In this document: positions 1-8,684 of the stretch, piece by piece
How positions within the stretch are numbered: position 1 is the stretch's first letter
Layout: each line of letters opens with the position of its first letter
Assembly (NCBI GenBank): GCA_947086655.1
Contig: CAMTZM010000004.1
Span: 1-54,643, forward strand
Origin: an uncultured Eubacteriaceae bacterium
GTDB taxonomy: Bacteria; Bacillota; Clostridia; Lachnospirales; CAG-274
Direction of reading: 5' to 3'
DNA: 54,643 bases
Position numbers and translations under genes: made by a program
Notes under the pieces: model-generated
The model's database searches: none
Told to the model about the DNA's origin: nothing
The model's input: the letters and a program-made list of their open reading frames with translations, nothing else

Positions 1-2
1 TA

Positions 3-283
3 AATAAAGTAAATATTTCAGATGATTTAATTTTATATATAAATGATTCACTTTATTGGATAGAGTCATTATGGAACGGTAATATAAATAAAAATGGATT
101 AAATTATTCGAAATTGCTCCCGAAAATTTTATTATAACTAATAATAATTTTTTAGTTGAAGAAAATAAATATGAAAAGAATTTATTTAATAAGCAAAGTA
201 TATTATTTCAGTTAAACTCATTGTTAAATCTTTGTGAAATGGCAATTATACAAAATAAGTATATCTTACATAATGGTATATAA
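3..283 (+). pseudogene. frameshifted 3' end of an unidentified gene
   Basis: The frame open at the window edge (codons from base 3) runs to a stop at 135-137 and encodes a hydrophilic tail containing ISDDLILYINDSLYWIESLW. The frame starting at base 92 continues without a stop to 281-283 and reads on naturally (EIAPENFIITNNN, then KYEKNLFNKQSILFQLNSLL). A single missing base in the A-run at 90-94 would join the two frames into one C-terminal segment of about 93 residues. I do not recognise the family. The composition is plausible for a small cytoplasmic protein, but this is only its end. A sequencing or assembly error is a real alternative to true decay. Confidence 0.45.
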
Positions 284-291
284 TACTAATC

Positions 292-323
292 GCTAATTAA
301 TTTTTATATAAAAATTAATTAGC
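292..323. repeat. perfect 32-bp palindrome
   Basis: Bases 292-307 and 308-323 are exact reverse complements with no loop. The palindrome is A+T-rich apart from the GC dinucleotide closing each end. It shares its last three bases with the next inverted repeat. Confidence 0.85.
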
Positions 324-367
324 TTGTCGAAAAAGCCCAGCTTTTCGCTTAACTTTTTCGACAAGCT
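321..367. repeat. 15-bp inverted repeat with 17-nt spacer
   Basis: Arms AGCTTGTCGAAAAAG (321-335) and CTTTTTCGACAAGCT (353-367) are perfect complements. Read on the minus strand the hairpin is followed by a T-rich stretch, so it may help terminate the long BspA-type transcript that ends at 410. Confidence 0.75.
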
Positions 368-368
368 G

Positions 369-400
369 CGCCATTTATTTTATATAAATGGCGTTTATTT
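369..400. terminator. hairpin with T-rich 3' side, probable terminator
   Basis: Arms CGCCATTTAT (369-378) and ATAAATGGCG (384-393) flank a 5-nt loop and are followed on the plus strand by TTTATTTTTTA. It fits a plus-strand terminator for the fragment at 3-283. On the minus strand it lies just past the stop of the giant surface-protein gene. Confidence 0.6.
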
Positions 401-409
401 TTTAATTTA

Positions 410-3400
410 CTATTTTGACTTAACTTCAATAGGCATTACAAAATCACTTTTAAGCGCCTTTTGAAGTATTATTGACGCATCTTCAGCAGTAACATTTTTG
501 CCGTTTGTAACCTTAGCGGCTTCAAGTCCGCCATTTTCTGCAAAACCTGTCGTATCGTTATTTAAAACATATTGCAAAACTAACGCTGCGTCATTTATAG
601 TTATACCGTCTACTCCGTCAACATCTCCTGGTTCTGGCTTTTTTAAATCAGGAGGTATTTTAGCTGTTACATTTACAACACATTCATCAGAAAATCCTCC
701 TTCTTCAGTTGTTGCTTTAATAACAGCACTTCCTAATGCGTTAGCTGTAACAACGCCATTTTCATCAACAGAAGCAATAGAATCATCACTTGATTCCCAT
801 ATAATATTTTTATTTACGGCATTTTCCGGAGAAACAACTGCCGTAAGTTTTAAAGTATCATTTAAGTTAATATCAGCTTCATTATTATCAAGCTTTATTC
901 CTGAAACGCCTACATACATTATCTCAAAATTTAAATTGTATTTTTCAGCATATTCCTTAGCATAAGAATCATTATAACAATATATAGTTAAATTTGGACA
1001 TTCTGAAAAAGAATCAGGCATAATATTATTTACGCTTCTTGGTATCTCTATGCTTGTTAAGTTCTGGCAGTTTTTAAATGCCAACTCATTTATATTTGTT
1101 ATTCCTTCTGATATTTCCACACTCTTTAAACTTTGACAATCTTTAAAAGCATTAGAGTCTATACCTGTAATTTTAACTCCGTCATAACTATCTGCAATTA
1201 CAACTGATTTTACAGATTCATCGCAGCCCGTTATTTCTCCTGTCTCAAAATCATAATAAACCTTTCCGCCTTCAGCATCAAAAGATTTATTTTTTCTTAT
1301 AATAGTTACGGAACATACTGAATAAACATTTCCGTCAGAAGACGACGCTTTAACATCTGTTTTTCCTGTTGAAACTCCAATAACAATTCCATTTTCATCG
1401 ACAGACGCAATTGAAGGGTCATTTGATTCCCATACAACGCTTTTATTTGCCGCACTTGAAGGCATTACAACTGCTGTAAGCTGTATGCTGTCATCTTTTA
1501 CAATTTCAACTTCATTAGCATTTATTATAACGCCTAATATATCACCGCTGCCGTCAATAGCTTTAAAAGGAATACTTTTTAAAACAGCATAGTTTTGCGC
1601 ATAAGAATCTTTACTTACATACATAGTTACATTTGAACAATTAGTAAAAACATCTTCTCCTATACTTACAGTTTCTTCTGGTATTTCTATTGCCTGTAAG
1701 TTTATACAATTATGAAATGCGCCCTCTCCTATATTAATAACGCTCTTAGGTATTTCCACAATTTTTAAGCTTTGACAATTACTAAAAGCCCAGTCAGCTA
1801 TATTTGTTATTCCCTCTGATATTTTAACATCTGTTAAATTAATACAATCAGAAAAAGCATCTTCTTCTATACCCGTAATCTTAACCCCGTTTATAGTATC
1901 CGGAATTACAGCAGAAGTAACAGATTCATCACAACTTATTATTTCACCAGTAATTGTATCATATGTAATTTTTCCGCCCTCAACATCATATAAAGCTACT
2001 TTTCTATAAACAAAAACTTTACATTCAGAAATAAAACCGCCTTCTTCTGTTGTAGCCTTAACAACAGCTTTTCCTTCTGAAATTCCTGTAATCAATCCGT
2101 TTTCATCAACAGAAACTATATTATTATCTTCTGATTCCCACAAAACTTTTTTATTTAAAGCGCTTAAAGGGAAAACTTCAGCTATAAGCTGTAAACTGTC
2201 ACTTACATCAACTTCTGCTATATTTTCTTTAATAGCTACTCCTAAAACCGCTTCATTATTTTCAATAACTTTAAATGGAATATTATTTTCAACAGCATAA
2301 TTTTGTGCGTAAGAATCTTTATATACATACAATGTTAAATTTTCGCATTGTGAAAACGCATCTTCACCTATGTTTGTTACATTTTCCGGTATTTCCATAA
2401 TTGTTAGGTTAGTACATCTTTTAAATGCGCCCTCTCCTATACTTGTTATACTTTCTGGTATTTTCATGCTTACTATACCTTTACAGTTATTAAATGCATA
2501 GGCATCTATACTTGTTACACTTTCCGGTATCTTTACATCAGTTAATGAGTTACATGATGAAAAAGCATTTTGACTTATACTTGTCATACTTTCTGGTATT
2601 TCCACACTTTTTAAATTTAAACAATATTCAAAAGCATATTCATGTATACTTGTTACACCACTTGGAATTACATAACTTTCATACTCAATACCAACAGGAT
2701 AAATTACAATTTCAGTTTTATCTTTATTAAATAATACTCCGCCGTCACTTGTGTAATTAGGGTTTTCACTATCTACATTTATTTCTTTAAGTTCACTGCA
2801 TCCCGCAAATATATTTCCGCCTAAAGTAAAATCTCCCATATAAGATACGCCCTTTGGTATATTTATACTTGTAAGACTGCTGCAATTCTGAAAAGCCAAA
2901 GCTTCTATATCTGTAACGCTATCTGGTATTGTTATATCTGTAAGACTATTACATCCTGAAAAAGCGTTTTCACCTATACTTACAGCTCCTTCAGGTATTA
3001 CAACCTTTTTTAAATTATTACGGTTTTCAAAAGCCTGTTCGTCTATACCTGTAATATTAACTTTATCTATTACAGGCGGAATAACTGCTGAAGTAATCAA
3101 TTTAGAACTTTTTACAATTTTTCCTGTTGCAAAATCATAATAAATACTTCCGCCTTCTACTTCATATGAGCCTATTCCTTTTCTTTGAGTTACTGTAACG
3201 CTTAAAGTATCTGAAAAACCTCCGTCTAAAGTTGTCGCTTTAATAACGGTTTTACCCTCTTTTATGCCAGTAACAATACCGTTTTCATCAACCTTAGCTA
3301 TGGTTTCATCTTCCGATTCCCATAAAACAGCTTTATTTAAAGCGTTTGAAGGCGTAACAACGGCTTTAAGCTGAATATCGTAATTAATATAAACATCGGC

Positions 3401-5947
3401 AATACTTTTATCAATAAATACCGACAAAACCTTTTTACTTCCGTCGATAATTTCAAAAGGAATGTAATTTTTATCAGCGTAACTTTGAGCATAAGAATCT
3501 TTATATCCATATAAAACTAAATTTTCACATTCTGAAAATGTTTTATTGCCTATACTTGTAACATTTTCAGATATCTCTATACTCATTAAATTTATACAGC
3601 CTAAAAATGCATAAGAGTCTATACTTGTTACACTTTTAGGTATTTCTATATATCTTAAGCTTTTACAATTATAAAAAGTTTTTTCACCTATGTTTGTTAC
3701 ATTTTCCGGCATTTTTACATCTGTTAAACTTACACAGTTGTAAAAAGCCATATCACTTATATTTGTCATACTGCTTGGAATTTCAACGCTTTTTAAACTT
3801 TGAGCGCCTGAAAAAGCTTTTTCACTTATACTTGTTACACCTTCTGGTATTACATACTCTGTATTTTGCAAACTGGCTGGATAATGTATAAGCTTTGTTT
3901 TATTTTTATTAAATAATACTCCGTCATCACTTGCATATACAGTATTTCTGCTGTCAACATTTACAGATATTAAATTTTGACATTCAAAAAAAGCATTTTC
4001 ACCTATACTTACTACACCTGACGGTATATTAATATTTGTTAAACCGCTTTTATTAAATGCATAATTGCCTATACTTCTTATACTTTTAGGTATAGTTATG
4101 TTTTTTAAATATTTGCAGTCTGAAAAAGCCATATTACTTATAAACGATGCACCTTCTGGTATTACTACATTATTTAATCTTCTACATTGTGAAAAAGCGC
4201 CATTACCTATTCCAGTAATTTTAACTCCATTTATAACAGACGGAATTACAGCCGACCTAACAGAACTATCACAGCCTATTATCTCTCCATTATCAGGATT
4301 GTAATAAATCTTTCCGTCTTCAACATCATAAGAATTTGCATTTTCATCAATATTTTTATATACTGTTACACTGCATTCAGCAAAACTTCCCCCATTTTGC
4401 GCTATTGCTCTTACAACAGTCGTTCCTGCCGCAATTCCTTTAACAATACCATTTTCATCAACCGTTGCTATTTCTGGATTATCCGATTCCCATATAATAT
4501 TTTTATTTACAGCATTTGATGGAAAAAGTGATGCTGTAATCTGAAAACTATCATTAATATAAATTGTCTCTTTACTTTTATCAATAACAATTCCTATTGT
4601 TTCTCCGTCTTCTCCAATATAACAATATTTAAAATTGTTTTCTTTAGCATAAGTTTCAGCGTAAGAATCTTTATAACAGTATATTGTTAAGTCTTTGCAG
4701 CCTAAAAAAGCATCTTTATCTATTGTTTCAACACTTCTTGGTATTTCTGCTGCTTTTAATTTATCACAATACCTAAAAGTTCCAACTGATATAGTCTTTA
4801 AACCTTCTGGTATTTTTATTTCCATAAGACTTTTACAGTTTTCAAATGTCTCAATTCCTAAACTTTTTAAATTTTTAGGTAATTTCACACTCTTTAAATT
4901 TAATGAATCATGAAAAGCCAAAGTACCTATACGTTCTACGCTATCTGGTATTTCCACTTCTATTAAGCCGCTTCTGGCAAACGCAAATGTATCTAACTCT
5001 GTGGCTGTTTCAGGAATTTTCACGCTTGTAACACTTTCACAGCCGGTAAGCGGCTGGCTTGTTATTATTGTCATAGAATCCGGTAATATAACTTTCTTTA
5101 ATTTTGCTGTTCCGTTAAATGCCTGTGAATATGTACTTACTATTCCCTCTGGAATTTTATATTCCGTATAATCAAGCCCGGCAGGATAAATAACAAGCTT
5201 TGTTTTATCTTTACTAAAAACAATACCGTCTAAAGTTTCAAATTTCTCATTTTCACTGTCAACATTTATGCTTTTTAAATTCGTACACCCTCCAAAACAG
5301 CCTACACTCATAATCTCTATACTTGCCGGAATATCAACACTTCCTAAGCTTATACATCCTAAAAAAGCCCACTCATTTATATTTTTTAACCCCTTAGGCA
5401 ATTCAACATTTGATAAGTTTGAACAACCGCTAAAAGCACTGGATTCTATCTCGTCTATACCTTCCGATATTTTTACGCTTTTAAGTTCCGTATTATTCAT
5501 AAAAGCACCAGAACTTATGGCTTCAATCTTATTTCCGTCTATAACAGCCGGAATATCTGCAGAAACAACAGATTTATCACCTTTTGTTATTTCCCATCTT
5601 TTTATCGAAACAGGACGGTTGTTTTCATCAAGTATATTAACTTCTCTTAAACCGTAGTATATATTTCCTCCTTCTACGGCATAAGATTTATCTTCTACAT
5701 TAGTTGTAGTTGTCTCTGTTATATCATCTGTCGTTACTTCTATTTCTTCAGCACCTCCTCCCTCGTATAAATAAACAGCTTGAGAAGAAACGCTTCCGCT
5801 TTCTTTTTCAATTTCAGTCATATTATTTAAAACGTCGTTATTGCTTTCATTTTCATAAATTATATTTTCCTCCGCAAAGCACAAATTACAGCTTGTAAAA
5901 ATCATAATTAAAGATAAAAGCAAGCTTATAACTCTTTCTTGTTTCAT
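410..5947 (-). CDS. giant secreted BspA-type LRR protein with five Big_2 domains and C-terminal dockerin
   Basis: The 1845-residue protein starts with a signal peptide (residues 1-25, likely cut after CFA). Five blocks of roughly 23-residue BspA/LRR_5 repeats (consensus IPxSVTSIGxxAFxxCxSL) alternate with five Ig-like Big_2 domains at about 449-529, 839-920, 1234-1319, 1470-1547 and 1675-1762. Each Big_2 carries IxWESxDxxIAxVDENGIVxG. Most LRR blocks begin with a YxxExGxIYY capping motif and end with a DSYAxxYA motif. The last ~75 residues resemble a type I dockerin: GDVDGVDGITINDAALVLQY, then EDASIILQKAL. No LPXTG or membrane anchor is visible, so attachment through a cohesin scaffold is the natural inference. 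The first calcium loop has an extra residue compared with DxDGDG. The ATG follows AAGGGGGAATATTTTT. A role in adhesion or substrate binding is inferred. Confidence 0.93.
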   Translation of the reverse strand: MKQERVISLLLSLIMIFTSCNLCFAEENIIYENESNNDVLNNMTEIEKESGSVSSQAVYLYEGGGAEEIEVTTDDITETTTTNVEDKSYAVEGGNIYYGLREVNILDENNRPVSIKRWEITKGDKSVVSADIPAVIDGNKIEAISSGAFMNNTELKSVKISEGIDEIESSAFSGCSNLSNVELPKGLKNINEWAFLGCISLGSVDIPASIEIMSVGCFGGCTNLKSINVDSENEKFETLDGIVFSKDKTKLVIYPAGLDYTEYKIPEGIVSTYSQAFNGTAKLKKVILPDSMTIITSQPLTGCESVTSVKIPETATELDTFAFARSGLIEVEIPDSVERIGTLAFHDSLNLKSVKLPKNLKSLGIETFENCKSLMEIKIPEGLKTISVGTFRYCDKLKAAEIPRSVETIDKDAFLGCKDLTIYCYKDSYAETYAKENNFKYCYIGEDGETIGIVIDKSKETIYINDSFQITASLFPSNAVNKNIIWESDNPEIATVDENGIVKGIAAGTTVVRAIAQNGGSFAECSVTVYKNIDENANSYDVEDGKIYYNPDNGEIIGCDSSVRSAVIPSVINGVKITGIGNGAFSQCRRLNNVVIPEGASFISNMAFSDCKYLKNITIPKSIRSIGNYAFNKSGLTNINIPSGVVSIGENAFFECQNLISVNVDSRNTVYASDDGVLFNKNKTKLIHYPASLQNTEYVIPEGVTSISEKAFSGAQSLKSVEIPSSMTNISDMAFYNCVSLTDVKMPENVTNIGEKTFYNCKSLRYIEIPKSVTSIDSYAFLGCINLMSIEISENVTSIGNKTFSECENLVLYGYKDSYAQSYADKNYIPFEIIDGSKKVLSVFIDKSIADVYINYDIQLKAVVTPSNALNKAVLWESEDETIAKVDENGIVTGIKEGKTVIKATTLDGGFSDTLSVTVTQRKGIGSYEVEGGSIYYDFATGKIVKSSKLITSAVIPPVIDKVNITGIDEQAFENRNNLKKVVIPEGAVSIGENAFSGCNSLTDITIPDSVTDIEALAFQNCSSLTSINIPKGVSYMGDFTLGGNIFAGCSELKEINVDSENPNYTSDGGVLFNKDKTEIVIYPVGIEYESYVIPSGVTSIHEYAFEYCLNLKSVEIPESMTSISQNAFSSCNSLTDVKIPESVTSIDAYAFNNCKGIVSMKIPESITSIGEGAFKRCTNLTIMEIPENVTNIGEDAFSQCENLTLYVYKDSYAQNYAVENNIPFKVIENNEAVLGVAIKENIAEVDVSDSLQLIAEVFPLSALNKKVLWESEDNNIVSVDENGLITGISEGKAVVKATTEEGGFISECKVFVYRKVALYDVEGGKITYDTITGEIISCDESVTSAVIPDTINGVKITGIEEDAFSDCINLTDVKISEGITNIADWAFSNCQSLKIVEIPKSVINIGEGAFHNCINLQAIEIPEETVSIGEDVFTNCSNVTMYVSKDSYAQNYAVLKSIPFKAIDGSGDILGVIINANEVEIVKDDSIQLTAVVMPSSAANKSVVWESNDPSIASVDENGIVIGVSTGKTDVKASSSDGNVYSVCSVTIIRKNKSFDAEGGKVYYDFETGEITGCDESVKSVVIADSYDGVKITGIDSNAFKDCQSLKSVEISEGITNINELAFKNCQNLTSIEIPRSVNNIMPDSFSECPNLTIYCYNDSYAKEYAEKYNLNFEIMYVGVSGIKLDNNEADINLNDTLKLTAVVSPENAVNKNIIWESSDDSIASVDENGVVTANALGSAVIKATTEEGGFSDECVVNVTAKIPPDLKKPEPGDVDGVDGITINDAALVLQYVLNNDTTGFAENGGLEAAKVTNGKNVTAEDASIILQKALKSDFVMPIEVKSK

Positions 5948-6064
5948 AAAAATATTCCCCCTTATTAAAAATATTGCAGATAAAATATACTCTTAAAGCC
6001 TTTCTAAGTTCCTTTTGATTTAACATTTTAAAAAATGCCTTACCACTTATTAACTTATATTCTC

Positions 6065-6094
6065 ATTATACCCCCCCCCTAAAAAAAAAGTCAA
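6065..6094 (-). promoter_or_regulatory. sigma-A-type promoter with homopolymeric T8-A-G9 spacer, upstream of the giant BspA gene
   Basis: On the minus strand a TTGACT -35 (plus 6089-6094) and a perfect TATAAT -10 (plus 6065-6070) are separated by exactly 18 bases made of eight T, one A and nine G. Transcription would start near 6058, giving a leader of about 110 nt before the ATG at 5947. Slippage in either tract would change the -35/-10 spacing, the classic layout of a phase-variable promoter. Promoter activity is inferred from the sequence alone. Confidence 0.75.
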
Positions 6095-6115
6095 CACAGC
6101 GTATATAAAAAATAC

Positions 6116-6165
6116 TTATACACATTATACACATACTTATCCACATTTTTTACACATTATCAACA
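6116..6165 (+). other. cluster of five DnaA-box-like 9-mers
   Basis: Five co-oriented 9-mers lie in 50 bp: TTATACACA (6116-6124), TTATACACA (6125-6133), TTATCCACA (6137-6145), TTTTACACA (6148-6156) and TTATCAACA (6157-6165). A sixth, TTATACACA, is at 6354-6362. The consensus is TTATNCACA; the third is the canonical strong box. The surrounding 300 bp is extremely A+T-rich. No dnaA, dnaN, rpmH or plasmid replication gene is in the window, so a DnaA titration or regulatory cluster is more likely than oriC. Confidence 0.6.
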
Positions 6166-6400
6166 ATTAAAACGAGCAAAAATATAAAACTTTTTAAACC
6201 AAAAATTGCTCTTAGAAACAAGAATTTTATAGACATATTAAATTTTAGATATTTTTTAGTATTATTTTTAATTATACAATAAATACTATATAGTTTTCAA
6301 TACTATTTCTCTAAAAATTACAAAATTATAAATTTTATGTATTTTATAAATAATTATACACATACTTTGCAAAATATATAAATTTTTTTAAAATTAGGTA

Positions 6401-6429
6401 TTTACAAAATTATTTTAATGTGATATAAT
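6401..6429 (+). promoter_or_regulatory. trp operon promoter
   Basis: TTTACA (6401-6406), a 17-base spacer and TATAAT (6424-6429) make a good sigma-A promoter. The start site would be near 6436, about 285 nt ahead of trpE, leaving room for the T-box leader. Confidence 0.8.
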
Positions 6430-6469
6430 TGCTTTTAATTTAGAAAAAATCTTTGATTGAAAATAGTAC

Positions 6470-6697
6470 CTTTAAGCAAATTGTTTCAGAGAGCCGGCGG
6501 TTGGTGCAAGTTCGGTACAAACACTTTAAGGGAATGGGTTCATGAGATTCCGGGCGAAATTTTTAAGAGTAGCTTTGGACGTGTCCTCACGTTACAGGGG
6601 CAGAATATAGAAATTGTATTTGGTTATTATAATGCTTTTTTTGCATTGGGTGGTATAACAAGGCGTCTTGTCCCAAAGGGATAAGGGGCTTTTTTTT
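6470..6697 (+). ncRNA. T-box leader, tryptophan specifier
   Basis: The leader contains the stem I k-turn signature AGAGAG (from 6489), a purine-flanked TGG codon at 6535-6537 (GGAATGGGTT) that fits a Trp specifier, stem II/IIA-B-like sequence around 6570-6602 (CCTCACGTTACAGGGG), and the T-box core TTGGGTGGTATAAC at 6647-6660, whose TGGT can pair with the tRNA acceptor end. A terminator hairpin and T-run follow. By the known family mechanism, uncharged tRNA-Trp stabilises the antiterminator and lets transcription enter trpE. Stem I looks compact: only about 45 nt separate AGAGAG from the specifier. A short open frame across this region is not a gene. Confidence 0.9.
6667..6697 (+). terminator. 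T-box regulated terminator
   Basis: CTTGTCCC (6667-6674) pairs with GGGATAAG (6678-6685, one G-U pair), followed by GGGC and eight T. Its 5' side lies immediately downstream of the T-box core, as expected if antiterminator and terminator are mutually exclusive. Confidence 0.85.
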
Positions 6698-6720
6698 GTT
6701 TAAGGAGGGATTTTATAATT

Positions 6721-8112
6721 ATGAAATTAAAAACATATATACGAAAATTTTCTGGAGATACAGAAACTCCAATAACTCTTTTTTATAAATATGTAGGAGA
6801 TAAAGAGGGATTTATACTTGAAAGCCGTGGAGAGGGAAAAACAAATTTTTCTTTTTTAGGCAAAAATCCTATGGCGGTTTTAAAAGGAACTAACAATCTT
6901 GAAATTACCGAAAATGGAATAACAACAATAAAAGAAGGGCGTTTACTTGACAATGTAAGAGATTATATTAAACAATTTGAGGTTGAAAGCTCTCTTGATA
7001 CAGGATTTGAGGGCGGAGCAGTAGGTATAATAGGATATGATATTATAAAAGAATATGAAAAAATAAAGCAGTTGAATCCTGATAATATTAATACTCCTAC
7101 AATTCATTTAATGGTTTTTGACCATTTTATAGTTTATGACCATCTTCATGATATTATTAACCTTGTGGTACTTGATGAAATAAATGCAAAAGGCGAAAAC
7201 AGAGCTAAAAAACTTCTTGATAAAATGGAAAATGAAATAAAATCAGTTGTACCAGAAGAATTATATAATATTACTGAAACAAATGAAACAAAAATAAATT
7301 CAAACATGACTAAAGAAGAATACATGGATATAGTAGAAAAAGCTAAAAAATATATTTATGACGGAGATATTTTTCAAGTTGTACTTTCTCAGAGAATAAA
7401 GGCTAAAACATCCCAAAAACCTTTAAACCTATACAGAAAATTAAGAGCTATTAATCCTTCTCCTTATTTATATTATTTTAACTTCGGAGACTATCAAGTT
7501 GCCGGAAGTTCTCCGGAAATGCTTGTAGAGGTAAAAAAAGACCGTGTTTATACATGTCCAATAGCCGGCACAAGAAAAAGAACTAAAAACGCTGATATTG
7601 ATTTGCTGCTTGCATCAGAAATGAAAAATGACCCTAAAGAAAAGGCAGAACATGTTATGCTTGTAGACCTTGCAAGAAATGATATGGGACGTGTATGCGA
7701 AATAGGAAGCGTAGAAGTAAGCAAATTTATGAACGTAAGTTATTATTCACATGTAATGCATCTTGTAAGCCTTGTTGAAGGCAAGAAAAAAAAGGAACAT
7801 GACGCATTTTCAATACTCTCTGTTTTTCTTCCGGCTGGTACACTTTCAGGCGCTCCTAAAATAAGAGCAATGGAAATAATAGAAGAACTTGAAAACGAAA
7901 AAAGAGGAGTTTATGGAGGAAGCGTAGGATATTTCAGTTTTAACGGAAATATGGATATGTGTATAGCCATAAGAACAATGGTTATAAAAGACAAAAACGT
8001 ATATATGCAGGCCGGAGCCGGAATTGTCGCCGACTCACAGCCTGATAAGGAATATGAGGAAACGCTTAATAAAATATCAGCGCTTGTTAAAACAATAGGA
8101 GGTGATATATAA
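6721..8112 (+). CDS. trpE: anthranilate synthase component I
   Basis: Converts chorismate to anthranilate with ammonia supplied by TrpG, the first committed step of tryptophan synthesis. At 463 residues it has the usual family length. Visible motifs are ILES (residues 32-35, the counterpart of the LLES tryptophan-feedback site), PIAGTRKRT near 280 and LSGAPKIRAMEIIEELE near 375 in the chorismate-binding fold. The ATG follows AAGGAGG. Its stop overlaps the trpG start by one base, so translation is probably coupled. Expression is controlled by the upstream Trp T-box. I am sure of the family; the anthranilate rather than aminodeoxychorismate role rests on the operon. Confidence 0.97.
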   Translation: MKLKTYIRKFSGDTETPITLFYKYVGDKEGFILESRGEGKTNFSFLGKNPMAVLKGTNNLEITENGITTIKEGRLLDNVRDYIKQFEVESSLDTGFEGGAVGIIGYDIIKEYEKIKQLNPDNINTPTIHLMVFDHFIVYDHLHDIINLVVLDEINAKGENRAKKLLDKMENEIKSVVPEELYNITETNETKINSNMTKEEYMDIVEKAKKYIYDGDIFQVVLSQRIKAKTSQKPLNLYRKLRAINPSPYLYYFNFGDYQVAGSSPEMLVEVKKDRVYTCPIAGTRKRTKNADIDLLLASEMKNDPKEKAEHVMLVDLARNDMGRVCEIGSVEVSKFMNVSYYSHVMHLVSLVEGKKKKEHDAFSILSVFLPAGTLSGAPKIRAMEIIEELENEKRGVYGGSVGYFSFNGNMDMCIAIRTMVIKDKNVYMQAGAGIVADSQPDKEYEETLNKISALVKTIGGDI

Positions 8113-8684
8113 TGACAGTCTTAGTTGATAACTATGACTCATTTACTTATAATTTATATCAATATATAGGTGAGTTTGACAATGATATAAAAGTATTTAG
8201 AAATGATGAAATAAATTCCGATAAAATTATAGCTTTAAAGCCAGACAGGTTAGTAATATCTCCTGGTCCAAAAACGCCTTATGATGCCGGAAACTGTATT
8301 GAAATAATAAAAGATGTAAAAGGCAAATTTCCCATATTAGGTATTTGCCTCGGGCATCAATGTATAGGAGCAGCCTTTGGCGCAAAAATCTCAAATGCCA
8401 AAGAACTTTTTCACGGAAAAGCATCTATGGTTAAACATAATGAAAAAGGTATTTTTACTAATATACCTAATCCTTTTAAAGCAGCAAGATATCATTCACT
8501 TTCCATAGATAAAAGTACACTTCCAGAATGTTTAAAAATAACTGCCGAAACGGAAACAGAAACAGAAATTATGGCTATAAAACATAAAGAATATGATATA
8601 TTGGGATTTCAATTTCATCCCGAATCCATATACACACCAGTTGGAATAAAATTAATTGAAAATTTTGTAAAGGGGATTTTATAA
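8112..8684 (+). CDS. trpG: anthranilate synthase component II (glutamine amidotransferase)
   Basis: Class I amidotransferase subunit that hydrolyses glutamine and channels ammonia to TrpE. At 190 residues it is the amidotransferase domain alone, not fused to TrpD. The nucleophile is the Cys in GICLGHQ (about residue 79), and the His-Glu pair is in FQFHPES near 167. The N-terminus VLVDNYDSFTYNLYQY is typical. One-base overlaps with trpE upstream and trpC downstream indicate tight coupling. TrpG-type subunits sometimes also serve PabB, which cannot be excluded. Confidence 0.96.
   Translation: MTVLVDNYDSFTYNLYQYIGEFDNDIKVFRNDEINSDKIIALKPDRLVISPGPKTPYDAGNCIEIIKDVKGKFPILGICLGHQCIGAAFGAKISNAKELFHGKASMVKHNEKGIFTNIPNPFKAARYHSLSIDKSTLPECLKITAETETETEIMAIKHKEYDILGFQFHPESIYTPVGIKLIENFVKGIL

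Noticed and set aside
498..5898. Several plus-strand open frames opposite the giant LRR gene
   Set aside because: They are antisense shadows of repeat units with low-complexity Leu/Phe/Ser translations.
6116..6362. Chromosomal or plasmid replication origin
   Set aside because: Box cluster and A+T-rich DNA fit, but no dnaA/dnaN/rpmH, rep or par gene is present; kept only as a DnaA-box cluster.
6457..6684. 75-codon open frame upstream of trpE
   Set aside because: It lies wholly within the T-box leader and terminator; no ribosome-binding site, and the RNA motifs explain the sequence.
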